A program made the translations under genes and the position numbers. This document shows, in pieces, positions 32,679 to 41,053 of a stretch of 54,980 nucleotides of DNA. The notes beneath the pieces are model-generated. The model was given only the letters and a program-made list of their open reading frames with translations. It searched no databases and had not been told where the DNA came from. This DNA is from an uncultured Prevotellaceae bacterium (GTDB lineage Bacteria > Bacteroidota > Bacteroidia > Bacteroidales > Bacteroidaceae): contig CACXUV010000023.1 of the NCBI GenBank assembly GCA_902770845.1, forward strand, positions 1 through 54,980, given 5' to 3'. Numbering within the stretch: the stretch's first letter is position 1; the number at the start of each line of letters is the position of its first letter.

Positions 32679-33653
32679 CTAAAGCAGATTGTCGAATGGC
32701 TTGGCCTGCACGCAGCGCAGGTTCTTTTGCAACTGCGCAGTAGAACTGGCTCCCACCAGCACCGATGTGACGCCCTCCTGGTGCAGAATCCATGCCAGCG
32801 CCATTTCGGCCAGCGTCTCGCCGCGTTGCTGGGCCGTTTGGTTATAGCTGCGCAGGCGCTCCAGCAGTTCTGGTGTCAGCATGCTTTCTTTCAAGAATTT
32901 TCCTTTCGACATGCGCGAGTCTTCAGGTATGCCGTTCAGATAGCGGTCGGTCAGCAGTCCCTGGGCCAGCGGCGAGAACGAGATGAAGCCCACGCCCTGT
33001 TCGCGGCACAGCTGCAAGATGCCCTCTTCCTGTGGGGCGCGGTCCAGCAGGTTCAGTCGGCCTTGATAGATGAGACAAGGCACGTCGCGTTGTTTCAGGT
33101 ACTGGAACGCAAACCTTGTGGCTTCCAGAGGCCAGCGCGATATGCCCACGTAGAGCGCCTTGCCGGCTCGCACCACGTCGACCAGGGTCTGAAGCGTTTC
33201 CTCCAGTGGCGTCTCCGGGTCGTAGCGGTGACTGTAGAACAGGTCCACGTAGTCCAGGTTCATGCGCCGCAGCGACTGGTCGAGCGAGGCCATCAGGTAT
33301 TTTCTCGACCCCCAGTTGCCGTAAGGGCCGGGCCACATGTCGTAGCCCGCTTTGGTCGAGATGAAGAGTTCGTCGCGGTACGAAGCGAAGTCGTCGTGCA
33401 TCAGTCGGCCCATTGTTTCTTCGGCCGAGCCGTAGGGCGGCCCGTAGTTGTTGGCCAGGTCGAAGTGGGTAATGCCGTGGTCAAAGGCATAATGGGTAAT
33501 CTCTCTTGAGCGTTCGTAGGGGTCCACGCCGCCGAAGTTGTGCCAGAAGCCCAGGCTCACCTTTGGCAGCAGCACACCGCTGCGCCCGCATCTCTCATAC
33601 TGCATGCCTCCTTCATAGCGCTGGGGGGCAGCCAGATAGTTTTCCGTAGTCAT
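32679..33653 (-). CDS. Aldo/keto reductase (YghZ/Kv-beta-like)
   Basis: A 324-residue NADPH-dependent oxidoreductase with the TIM-barrel AKR layout. Seen: 'FDLANNYGPPYGSAEETMGRLM' with the catalytic Asp/Tyr region, 'ISTKAGYDMWPGPYGNWGSRKYL', 'LDYVDLFYSHRYDPETPLEETL' and the NADP-binding end 'VTSVLVGASSTAQLQKNL'. 'FSPLAQGLLTDRYLNGIP' resembles E. coli YghZ (L-glyceraldehyde 3-phosphate reductase) and the potassium-channel beta subunit group. It is cytoplasmic and monocistronic, with a promoter hexad 24 bp upstream. The natural substrate cannot be read from sequence. Confidence 0.9.
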   Translation of the reverse strand: MTTENYLAAPQRYEGGMQYERCGRSGVLLPKVSLGFWHNFGGVDPYERSREITHYAFDHGITHFDLANNYGPPYGSAEETMGRLMHDDFASYRDELFISTKAGYDMWPGPYGNWGSRKYLMASLDQSLRRMNLDYVDLFYSHRYDPETPLEETLQTLVDVVRAGKALYVGISRWPLEATRFAFQYLKQRDVPCLIYQGRLNLLDRAPQEEGILQLCREQGVGFISFSPLAQGLLTDRYLNGIPEDSRMSKGKFLKESMLTPELLERLRSYNQTAQQRGETLAEMALAWILHQEGVTSVLVGASSTAQLQKNLRCVQAKPFDNLL

Positions 33654-33676
33654 TTTTTTCGTGAATGTTTGTGTTG

Positions 33677-33684
33677 CAAAGATA
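33677..33684 (-). promoter_or_regulatory. -7 promoter element of the aldo/keto reductase gene (TATCTTTG)
   Basis: TAnnTTTG on the minus strand, 23 bases before the ATG. Confidence 0.6.
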
Positions 33685-33778
33685 AATAAAAATGCGAAAA
33701 GGGTGTTGACTTATGTCATTTCTTTCACAAAAACAAAACTTTTTATAACATTTGGTAATGTTTTTTGTGGATAATTCG

Positions 33779-33786
33779 TAATTTTG
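33779..33786 (+). promoter_or_regulatory. -7 promoter element of the large repeat-protein gene (TAATTTTG)
   Basis: TAnnTTTG about 95 bp before the ATG at 33882. It implies a rather long A/T-rich untranslated leader (about 33793-33881). Confidence 0.5.
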
Positions 33787-33881
33787 CGCCTTATGCGTAG
33801 AAATTAATCAACATTGGCACTGAAGTTACGGCGATATATATACATAATTTTATAATATTATTTCACTAATAATTCATGCTT

Positions 33882-36800
33882 ATGAAGAAGTTTACCCTTC
33901 TAATTTTGGCTGCAATGGTATCAGTGATATCATTTGCACAGAAGCAAGCTCCTGTGAGAGAGCGGGTAAGCCTGCATACCGCGCAACAGCAACAGCTGTC
34001 CGTCATGCAGTTTGCCAAGCCAGCAGCAGCGTTTGCCCATGCCCCGCTGGCCAAGAATACCAGTGCGAAGAAAGGCAATGCTCCCGTTAGGGCCAACAGC
34101 CGTTCTGCCAGGTTGCAGGCCAGTGCGGCCGATCTGATTACCAGCATTCCGGCTTCGGCTCAGAAGAAGCAGTACGTGCGTTCGGGCAGCTATTATGGCT
34201 ACAACAATACTGCCAGTAAGAATGAGCTGCGTGAGCAGTCGGGCAATGTCACCATTGCTTTCGACGGCAACGACGTCTACATTCAAGCTCCTGTGGCCGG
34301 ATTCAGTGGCAACTGGGTGAAGGGAACCAAGGATGGCAACACCATCACGGTGCCCACGAAGCAGTTGGTGACATGGAATGCCGAATATGGTTATGGCGCC
34401 TATTTGGTGCTGGCCAACGTAGACGCGGCCGAGCTGAATGCCACGACCGACGAGGCTGCCACCGCCGTGACCTACACCATCGGCGCTGATGGCACCATCA
34501 CGCAGAATGCCACCTCGGCCACCTATGTGCTGGCCCTGGCTTGGACCGATGACGATACTGCCATGACGTATGGCGCTCCCGGCGAGTTCTCCACCGTGTT
34601 CACCCCGTTTGCCGTTCCCGATGTGGTGACGCCTCCTGCCGGTCTTGTTGTTGAGCAGCTGCCCATGAACGGAACGCTCAATGTCGTGGGTTCAGGCAAC
34701 GTGGATTATGCTGCAACGGTCAAGGTGGGCAAGCAGGGCAGCGATGTCTACATGCAGGGTCTGAATTCCCTTGTGCCCGAAGCCTGGGCCAAGGGCACGC
34801 TCGATAACGGCCTGGTCACCTTCCCGGTGCAGTTTCAGGGCGTCGATGCCGATGGCAATTTGCAGTATTTGAGCGGTTACAACTCAGGATTGGCCCCCCT
34901 TTCGTTCAGCTATGATGCCGATCTTGATTTCTATAGTGCCCTTGGGCTTGCGCTTTACAATGGCAGTGACAAGTCATTGGATTATTATGGCTACATGACG
35001 GGCATGACCATTGGCTCGCTTCCTGCCACCGTTACTCCTCCGGCCGGTTTGCAGACCATCGACTTGGTGGCCACCGGCACACGCGGCACCGAAAATGGCT
35101 CCGTCACTTACGAGCAGCCCGTGAAGGTGGGCATCGATGGCACCGATGTCTATGTGCAGGGGCTCTTTGCCACGCTTCCCGACGCTTGGGTCAAGGGCAC
35201 CATTGCCGGCACCACCGTCACCTTCCCTGTTCAGTACATGGGCAAGGGCCCCAACGGCCTGGTCTATCTGAGCGGTTTTGGCGAAGAAGGGCCTGTCGAT
35301 GTGGTGTTCAACATCACGGGCGAGAATGAGTTCACCTCGGCTGGCTACATTCTTGAGAATGCCGGTGCTTCAGAAATAATGTATTACGCTTATTATTCTC
35401 CAGGTCTGGTCATTGGCGAAAAGGCCGAGATCGTGGCTGCTCCCGAGGGACTGCAGACCGAAGACTACGTGATGACGGCTGCACTCTACAGCCAAGACGC
35501 CGCTGCCGATCCCGAGTACCTGACGCTTCCTGTGAAGGTGGGCATCAGCGGCGCCGATATTTATGTGCAGGGCATTTCTGCCGCCTATCCCGAAGGCTGG
35601 ATCAAGGGCACCATTGCCGATGGCAAGGCCACCTTTGCAGCCAACCAGTACATGGGCTACATCGAAAATTATTTCTATGGCAAGTTAGACTTCTATTTCC
35701 TGGGCTATGGCACAGATAGCGTGTCGGCTGTGACGTTCGCCGTCGACGATGAGGCAGGCACCCTCACGGCCACCCAGCAGTATGTGATTATTGGTTCGGC
35801 ACGCAATGACCTGTCGAACGCGTACGCCATCTACACGGCCACCCAGCTGCGGAAAGTGGTAGAGAAGGCTGCCAAGCCCGCCACGCCAAGCATTGTCACT
35901 GCAACGCTTACGGGACGCTACCCGATGGTGGAACTGCAGGTTCCCACCGTCGATGTGACGGGCGACGCCATGCTTGTTTCAAAACTGAGCTACCAGCTGC
36001 TGAGCGATATTGAGCACAGCATCGAACCCGTTGTTTTCAAGAGCAGCGACTATGAATCCTTGGAAGCCGACATGACCGAACTGCCCTGGAACTTTGGCGA
36101 TGATTATGACATCTTCCGTGGTGGCGAGCGCGTTTACCTGAACCAGCAGAATCTCGACCAGTTCAATCGTGTTGGCGTGGTGAGCATCTACCGAGGTGGT
36201 GGCGAGACCCATGTTTCGGACACTGCCTGGGTCGGTGTGAAAGACTTTGCCGAGGTTGCCGCCGTCAAGGCTACCAAGGACACGCTGGCCGCTGTGGTGG
36301 CTCAGGCCGGAAAGGCACTGAACGACGCCACCAAGCCCTTCGGACGCGATGAGCTTTCTGCTGCCATCGACGAGGCTCAGGCTGTGCTGGCCGACTCGTT
36401 GACCAACGATATTCAAACGGTTAGAGAGGCTACCACGGCGCTTGAGGCTGCCATACAGGCCCACAAGCAGGCCAACATGTCGTCGGAAGAGGCCGAGATT
36501 GCATGGGTGGCAGCCGAGCAGGGCTACGAAAACACCCAGGACGTTGAGACCATCGATTTCGACGACTATCTGAAGGGTGTGCTGAGCATTGGCGGCAACA
36601 CTACGAACAATCCCAAATATTACTCCAGCGGCACTGCCCTGCGCCTGTATGCTGCCAACACGCTGACGCTCACGGGCCGGCAAATCAAGAGCGTGGAGTT
36701 CACGCTGACTGGCAGTGAGAAGCAGATGCGCCTGCAGGCCGACTGTGGCGACTATGCTGCCGACGGCACCACTGGCACCTGGACCGGCCTGGCCGACACC

Positions 36801-38513
36801 ATCGTGTTCTCCGTGCCCGATGGCAGCGGCAATCAGGCTCGCATTCAGAAGATGGTCATCGTCTACAACCAGGCACTGACCATTGCCACACAGGCTCTCG
36901 ATAGCGAGATTGCCAAGGCCGATAGTCTGTTGGCCGATGCTTCAAAGGTGTACGACCGCGATGAGCTCCAGACCATCATCGATGCTGCCCGCGACGTGCT
37001 GGCCAGCGACACAGCCAAGGCCGCACAGCTGAATGAGACCACACAGCAGCTGGCTGCTGCCGAAGAGGGCTTCCTCACAGCAAATGCCTTCACGCCCGTG
37101 ATCGTTCCCGAAGGACTGACTACCAAGAACTACCTCTATTCGTGTTCAGAGGGTGCTGAGAAGGCGCTGAAAGACAGTGTGGCTGTGGGCGTGGCCGATG
37201 GCAGCATCTTCATTCAGGGCTTGTATCCCGACCTGCCCGAAGCCTGGGTCAAGGGCTCGTTCGACGGCCACACGGTTGTCATCCCGGCCGCCCAGTTCCT
37301 GGGCAAGGAAGAAGGCGAGAACCGCTTTGCCTTTGGCTTCGACGGAGACCTTGCCGATATGACGTTCAGCTACGATGTTGCCGACGATGCTTTCTTCTCC
37401 ACGCAATATCTCCTGGTCAAGAAAGACACGGTGGCCAAGCTCGACAGCTACGTGAACTATTACTCCGGCCTGTTGCTCAGCACCAAGGACGACGTGCCCG
37501 TGGTGCTGCCCAGCGGTCTCACGGCTGAAGAATACAGCTATACCGCTACGCGCGTGGATTACAGCCGCAACGGCAATGTCACTTCGCAGATCAATGCAGC
37601 CGTGAACATCGCCTTTGATGGCACCGACGTCTATCTGCAGGGCCTTGACAACCGCTACGTGCCCAATGGTTGGGTGAAAGGCACGCTGGCCGACGGCAAG
37701 ATCACGGTGAAGAGCCGGCAGTTGCTGGGAACGGTTGAAGAAGAGGATGCCAACCACGTGCTCACCATCTACCCGTTCTATCTGCATGGTGCTCAGGAGG
37801 CTGATGCCGATGAAGACACAGAAACCGTCGACATCGTGTTCAGCTACGACAGCGCCACGGGCACACTGACCACCAATCAGGTGCTCTATGTTTCGGGCGA
37901 AAAGTATGTCAACTCCTGGTATCACTACTTCACTGGCGTGCAGTTGAAGAAGGTGGTCGAGGTGGCTGCCACGCCGGCCGATCCAAGAGTGACGAACTTC
38001 ACTCCCTTCAGTCAGCAGAATGGTTATGGCTATGTGATGATGAACATTCCGGCCACTGGCACCAATGGTGAGGGACTGGTGAAGAGCAAGCTGTTCTATC
38101 AGCTTTATTCCGACGTGGAAGGCACTGTGGCTCCCATCGTGTTTGCTCCGTCGCTCTACATGATGCTCACCGAAGAGCTTTCGCAAGTGCCCTACAGCTT
38201 CACCGATGGCTACGACTTCAGCGAATATCAGGGCCAGAAGATCATCTATCTGAACGATCCTGCCATCGACACTTATAATAAGATAGGTGTAAAGAGCATC
38301 TACACGGGTGGTGGCGAGAGCCATGAAACTCAGGTGCAGTGGTACACCATCAAAACTTATATGGGCATCGACGCGCTGAATGCAGAACAGGTGAGCGAAA
38401 GCTTCATCGACCTGCAGGGCCGCAAGGCTGGCGAAACCACCAAGGGCTTGCTGATCAGGCAGACCCGCCAGGCCGACGGCACGGTGAAGAACCAGAAGGT
38501 GGTGCGCCGCTAA
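33882..38513 (+). CDS. Large secreted modular repeat protein
   Basis: Starts MKKFTLLILAAMVSVISFAQ (signal peptide); an ATG two codons earlier is possible. It has 1543 residues. Six related modules of about 100-135 residues share 'PxGLxTxxY...VxVGxDGxDVYVQGL...LPxAWVKGTxxGxTVTxPxxQ'. Their central strands fall near residues 127, 282, 418, 553, 1103 and 1243. After module 4 and after module 6 comes the same closing domain ('VSKLSYQLLSDIE...IYRGGGETH' and 'VKSKLFYQLYSDVE...IYTGGGESH'), so the protein is two unequal halves. Between them are two FIVAR-like helical repeats around a beta domain. The end 'FIDLQGRKAGETTKGLLIRQTRQ' resembles Bacteroidetes C-terminal 'DLQGR..P.KGLYI' tails. It is probably a cell-surface or exported adhesin/binding protein. 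No catalytic motif was seen. Confidence 0.8.
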   Translation: MKKFTLLILAAMVSVISFAQKQAPVRERVSLHTAQQQQLSVMQFAKPAAAFAHAPLAKNTSAKKGNAPVRANSRSARLQASAADLITSIPASAQKKQYVRSGSYYGYNNTASKNELREQSGNVTIAFDGNDVYIQAPVAGFSGNWVKGTKDGNTITVPTKQLVTWNAEYGYGAYLVLANVDAAELNATTDEAATAVTYTIGADGTITQNATSATYVLALAWTDDDTAMTYGAPGEFSTVFTPFAVPDVVTPPAGLVVEQLPMNGTLNVVGSGNVDYAATVKVGKQGSDVYMQGLNSLVPEAWAKGTLDNGLVTFPVQFQGVDADGNLQYLSGYNSGLAPLSFSYDADLDFYSALGLALYNGSDKSLDYYGYMTGMTIGSLPATVTPPAGLQTIDLVATGTRGTENGSVTYEQPVKVGIDGTDVYVQGLFATLPDAWVKGTIAGTTVTFPVQYMGKGPNGLVYLSGFGEEGPVDVVFNITGENEFTSAGYILENAGASEIMYYAYYSPGLVIGEKAEIVAAPEGLQTEDYVMTAALYSQDAAADPEYLTLPVKVGISGADIYVQGISAAYPEGWIKGTIADGKATFAANQYMGYIENYFYGKLDFYFLGYGTDSVSAVTFAVDDEAGTLTATQQYVIIGSARNDLSNAYAIYTATQLRKVVEKAAKPATPSIVTATLTGRYPMVELQVPTVDVTGDAMLVSKLSYQLLSDIEHSIEPVVFKSSDYESLEADMTELPWNFGDDYDIFRGGERVYLNQQNLDQFNRVGVVSIYRGGGETHVSDTAWVGVKDFAEVAAVKATKDTLAAVVAQAGKALNDATKPFGRDELSAAIDEAQAVLADSLTNDIQTVREATTALEAAIQAHKQANMSSEEAEIAWVAAEQGYENTQDVETIDFDDYLKGVLSIGGNTTNNPKYYSSGTALRLYAANTLTLTGRQIKSVEFTLTGSEKQMRLQADCGDYAADGTTGTWTGLADTIVFSVPDGSGNQARIQKMVIVYNQALTIATQALDSEIAKADSLLADASKVYDRDELQTIIDAARDVLASDTAKAAQLNETTQQLAAAEEGFLTANAFTPVIVPEGLTTKNYLYSCSEGAEKALKDSVAVGVADGSIFIQGLYPDLPEAWVKGSFDGHTVVIPAAQFLGKEEGENRFAFGFDGDLADMTFSYDVADDAFFSTQYLLVKKDTVAKLDSYVNYYSGLLLSTKDDVPVVLPSGLTAEEYSYTATRVDYSRNGNVTSQINAAVNIAFDGTDVYLQGLDNRYVPNGWVKGTLADGKITVKSRQLLGTVEEEDANHVLTIYPFYLHGAQEADADEDTETVDIVFSYDSATGTLTTNQVLYVSGEKYVNSWYHYFTGVQLKKVVEVAATPADPRVTNFTPFSQQNGYGYVMMNIPATGTNGEGLVKSKLFYQLYSDVEGTVAPIVFAPSLYMMLTEELSQVPYSFTDGYDFSEYQGQKIIYLNDPAIDTYNKIGVKSIYTGGGESHETQVQWYTIKTYMGIDALNAEQVSESFIDLQGRKAGETTKGLLIRQTRQADGTVKNQKVVRR

Positions 38514-38533
38514 AACATTCTAATACACGCTCA

Positions 38534-38731
38534 CAACGAGGGCCCGATTGTTCTGCAACCGGGCCCTCATTGTGTTGCAACGGGGCCTCCGTTATGTTGC
38601 AACGGGGGCCCCGTTGTGTTGCAATAGGGCCCCCGTTGTGTTGCAATAGGGCCTCCGTTGTGTTGCAATAGGGCCTCCGTTGTGATGCAACGGGGCCTCT
38701 GTTGTGTTGCAACGGGGGCTCGGTTGTTCTT
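38534..38731. repeat. 22-bp tandem array B
   Basis: Nine consecutive units start at 38534, 38556, 38578, 38600, 38622, 38644, 38666, 38688 and 38710, each exactly 22 bp. Typical unit: CAACGGGGCCTCCGTTGTG followed by TTG. Variation is mostly at positions 4-12 of the unit (CAACGGGG, CAATAGGG, CAACCGGG), while CAA and the GTTGTG end are stable. It starts 20 bp after the stop of the large repeat protein. No spacers are present. Confidence 0.9.
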
Positions 38732-38878
38732 TTTCCTCTCTTCGTCGATGCTGCATCATGCATTGTTGGGCCATTTTGGCAGGTAAAAACTGCTGTTAAT
38801 AATTATTGATTTTGTTAATAATTCGTAAATATCAGTTTCCTTGCAAGGCGTTTTTGTTCGTATTTCCTTAAAAAGAAG

Positions 38879-38886
38879 TACCTTTG
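38879..38886 (+). promoter_or_regulatory. -7 promoter element of the rplM operon (TACCTTTG)
   Basis: TAnnTTTG about 147 bp before the rplM ATG, with GTATTTCC upstream. It implies a long 5' leader. Confidence 0.6.
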
Positions 38887-38892
38887 CAGTCC

Positions 38893-39032
38893 GATTATTG
38901 GGGGAGAGTCTTAGAATCCCCACGGGCGTCGTGTAAATAGCGACCGTCTTTGGCCGGACGGCGTGGTTTGTGAATCGGCGTTCACACATCAACTTTATAA
39001 AGTAAAACTGTTTTTTAGTAATTAAATTTAAA
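38893..39032 (+). promoter_or_regulatory. Structured 5' leader of rplM
   Basis: About 140 bases between the promoter and the rplM start can form at least three small hairpins: TGGGG...CCCCA near the 5' end, CCGTC-TTTGGCC-GGACGG in the middle, and TGTGAA-TCGGCG-TTCACA near 38970-38990. An A/T-rich stretch then runs into the start codon. Ribosomal protein leaders of this kind often bind the encoded protein for feedback control; here that is only inferred. Confidence 0.4.
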
Positions 39033-39494
39033 ATGAACACTTTAAGTTACAAGACCGTCTCCATCAACAAGGAGACAGCCAAGAAGGAGTGGGTCGTCAT
39101 CGATGCTACCGATCAGGTGGTGGGTCGACTGGCTTCTAAGGTCGCAAAGCTGATTCGTGGCAAGTACAAGCCCAGCTTTACTCCGCACGTAGATTGCGGC
39201 GACAACGTTATCATCATCAATGCCGCCAAGGTGAAGTTCACCGGCAAGAAAGAGACCGACAAGGTCTACACCCGTTATACTGGCTATCCCGGTGGTCAGC
39301 GTTTCAACACCCCCGAGGAGCTGCGCAAGCGCCCCAATGGCGTAGACCGCATCCTGCGCCATGCCGTGAAGGGCATGCTGCCCAAAGGCCCCCTGGGTCG
39401 TCATTTGCTGAACAACCTCTATGTTTATGAGGGAACAGAGCACAAGCACGAGGCACAGCAGCCGAAGGCAATTGATATTAACCAGTATAAATAA
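39033..39494 (+). CDS. rplM: 50S ribosomal protein L13 (uL13)
   Basis: A 153-residue protein starting MNTLSYKTVSINKETAKKEW, with the family signatures 'WVVIDATDQVVGRLASKVAKL', 'HVDCGDNVIIINAAKVKFTGKK' and 'ILRHAVKGMLPKGPLGRHLL'. It is slightly longer at the C terminus ('HEAQQPKAIDINQYK'), as is common in Bacteroidetes. It begins the rplM-rpsI-rpsB-tsf cluster and is 12 bp from rpsI. Confidence 0.97.
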   Translation: MNTLSYKTVSINKETAKKEWVVIDATDQVVGRLASKVAKLIRGKYKPSFTPHVDCGDNVIIINAAKVKFTGKKETDKVYTRYTGYPGGQRFNTPEELRKRPNGVDRILRHAVKGMLPKGPLGRHLLNNLYVYEGTEHKHEAQQPKAIDINQYK

Positions 39495-39506
39495 TAGTAA
39501 GGTAAG

Positions 39507-39893
39507 ATGGAAGTAATTAACGCAATAGGTCGTCGCAAGAGCTCGGTAGCTCGCGTTTATCTGTCGGAAGGAACTGGCAAGATCACGATCAACAAGAAGG
39601 ACTTAACCGAATATTTCCCCTCTGCCATCCTGCAGTATGTGGTGAAGCAGCCGCTGAACCTGCTGGAGGTGGCCGAGAAGTATGACATCAAGGTGAATCT
39701 TGATGGTGGTGGCTTCACGGGCCAGAGCCAGGCTCTGCGTCTTGCCATTGCTCGCGCACTGGTGAAGATCAATGCTGAGGACAAGAAAACGCTGAAGGCA
39801 CAGGGCTTCCTGACACGCGACAGCCGCGAGGTAGAGCGCAAGAAGCCGGGTCGTCCCAAGGCACGTCGTCGCTTCCAGTTCAGTAAGCGTTAA
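39507..39893 (+). CDS. rpsI: 30S ribosomal protein S9 (uS9)
   Basis: A 128-residue protein from MEVINAIGRRKSSVARVYL to the invariant C-terminal 'RRRFQFSKR', whose last residues reach the P-site tRNA in the ribosome. 'GGGFTGQSQALRLAIARAL' is the conserved core. It is co-transcribed with rplM; a 265-bp structured gap separates it from rpsB. Confidence 0.97.
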   Translation: MEVINAIGRRKSSVARVYLSEGTGKITINKKDLTEYFPSAILQYVVKQPLNLLEVAEKYDIKVNLDGGGFTGQSQALRLAIARALVKINAEDKKTLKAQGFLTRDSREVERKKPGRPKARRRFQFSKR

Positions 39894-39982
39894 TTCTGTT
39901 TGCCGCCTGACTGCTTGCTGTCTGGCAGCCTGTGGGTTGCTTGACTTCTGCAATGGCGCAGCGGCAATGGAAAACTGAACAT

Positions 39983-40097
39983 GTTTAGCATCTAAACTGG
40001 TAGGACTCTCTGAGTCTGACGGCTCTCAAGGGCTGTTCCGAAGGCCCAACGCCTCATGGCCCGTGGAAGAAGCCAAGCTCGCGATTACCCACCAGTT
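39983..40097 (+). promoter_or_regulatory. Structured RNA between rpsI and rpsB with two competing folds
   Basis: GTTTAG (39983-39988) and CTAAAC (39992-39997) form a tight 6-bp hairpin. AACTGGTAGG (39995-40004) can instead pair over about 90 bases with ACCCACCAGTT (40087-40097). The two pairings share bases 39995-39997, so they cannot both form fully. Inside the long pairing are GACTC-TCT-GAGTC and GGGC...GCCC hairpins. It may be an rpsB leader/attenuator or an independent small RNA; I cannot match it to a known family with confidence. Confidence 0.45.
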
Positions 40098-40158
40098 GGT
40101 TCTGGACAACAAAAGAATTAAAAAAGAAAGTAAACAACATTAAAGCATTTTAAAGAAA

Positions 40159-40992
40159 ATGGCAAGAACAAATTTTGATATGCTGCTGCAGGCAGGCTGC
40201 CACTTTGGCCACCTGAAGCGCAAGTGGAACCCCGCCATGGCTCCCTACATCTACACTGAGCGCAATGGCATTCACATCATCGACCTGCACAAGACCGTCG
40301 CTAAGATCGACGATGCAGCCGAGGCACTGAAGAACATTGCACGTCAGGGTAAGAAAATCCTGTTCGTAGGTACTAAAAAACAGACTAAAGAGGTGATTGC
40401 CGAGAAGGCAACCAGCGTCAACATGCCTTACGTGATCGAGCGTTGGCCGGGCGGCATGCTCACCAACTTCCCCACCATTCGCAAGGCTGTGAAGAAGATG
40501 GCCAATATTGACAAACTGATGAACGACGGCACCTTCGGCAACCTGTCGAAGCGCGAGTTGCTGCAGGTTACTCGCCAGCGCGCCAAGCTGGAGAAGAACC
40601 TGGGCTCTATTGCCGACCTGACCCGTCTGCCCAGCGCTCTGTTCGTGATTGACGTTCTGAAGGAGAACATTGCCGTGCGCGAGGCTAACCGCCTGGGCAT
40701 CCCCGTGTTCGGCATCGTTGATACCAACAGCGATCCCAAGGGCATCGACTTCATCATTCCTGCCAACGACGACGCCAAGGACAGCGTTGAGGTGATTCTG
40801 AACGCCTGCTGCGCCGCCATCGCCGAGGGACTGGAAGAGCGCAAGGCTGAGAAGGCCGACGAGAAGGCTGCCGAGGCACAGGCTGAGGGCGAGGCTGAAG
40901 AGAAGCGTCCCGCACGTCGTGCGCGCAAGGAAGAGGCTCCCGCCGAGGAGGCTGCTCCCGCTGCACAGGAAGAGGCCCCTGCTGCTGAGTAA
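40159..40992 (+). CDS. rpsB: 30S ribosomal protein S2 (uS2)
   Basis: A 277-residue protein starting MARTNFDMLLQAGCHFGHL. The signatures 'RKWNPAMAPYIYTERNGIHIIDL', 'VIERWPGGMLTNFPTI' and 'GIPVFGIVDTNSDPKGIDFIIPANDDA' are intact. After about residue 230 there is a long Ala/Glu/Lys-rich tail ('EEKRPARRARKEEAPAEEAA') typical of Bacteroidales S2 and probably disordered. It is followed 61 bp later by tsf, the usual partner. Confidence 0.97.
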   Translation: MARTNFDMLLQAGCHFGHLKRKWNPAMAPYIYTERNGIHIIDLHKTVAKIDDAAEALKNIARQGKKILFVGTKKQTKEVIAEKATSVNMPYVIERWPGGMLTNFPTIRKAVKKMANIDKLMNDGTFGNLSKRELLQVTRQRAKLEKNLGSIADLTRLPSALFVIDVLKENIAVREANRLGIPVFGIVDTNSDPKGIDFIIPANDDAKDSVEVILNACCAAIAEGLEERKAEKADEKAAEAQAEGEAEEKRPARRARKEEAPAEEAAPAAQEEAPAAE

Positions 40993-41053
40993 TTGACAGA
41001 GTGGCATCATTTCGACATACCGAAATAACGTAATAACGAAAAAAAAAGAAAAA

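Noticed and set aside
38534..38731. CRISPR array
   Set aside because: The repeats are directly abutting 22-bp units with no unique spacers, and there are no cas genes in the window.
38756..39040. 94-residue minus-strand gene upstream of rplM
   Set aside because: It lies on the rplM promoter and leader and has no convincing start or similarity; judged a chance frame.
39983..40097. 6S RNA, SRP RNA or RNase P RNA
   Set aside because: The SRP tetraloop region and RNase P signature segments are absent. A 6S identity could not be supported by eye, so only a structured region is reported.
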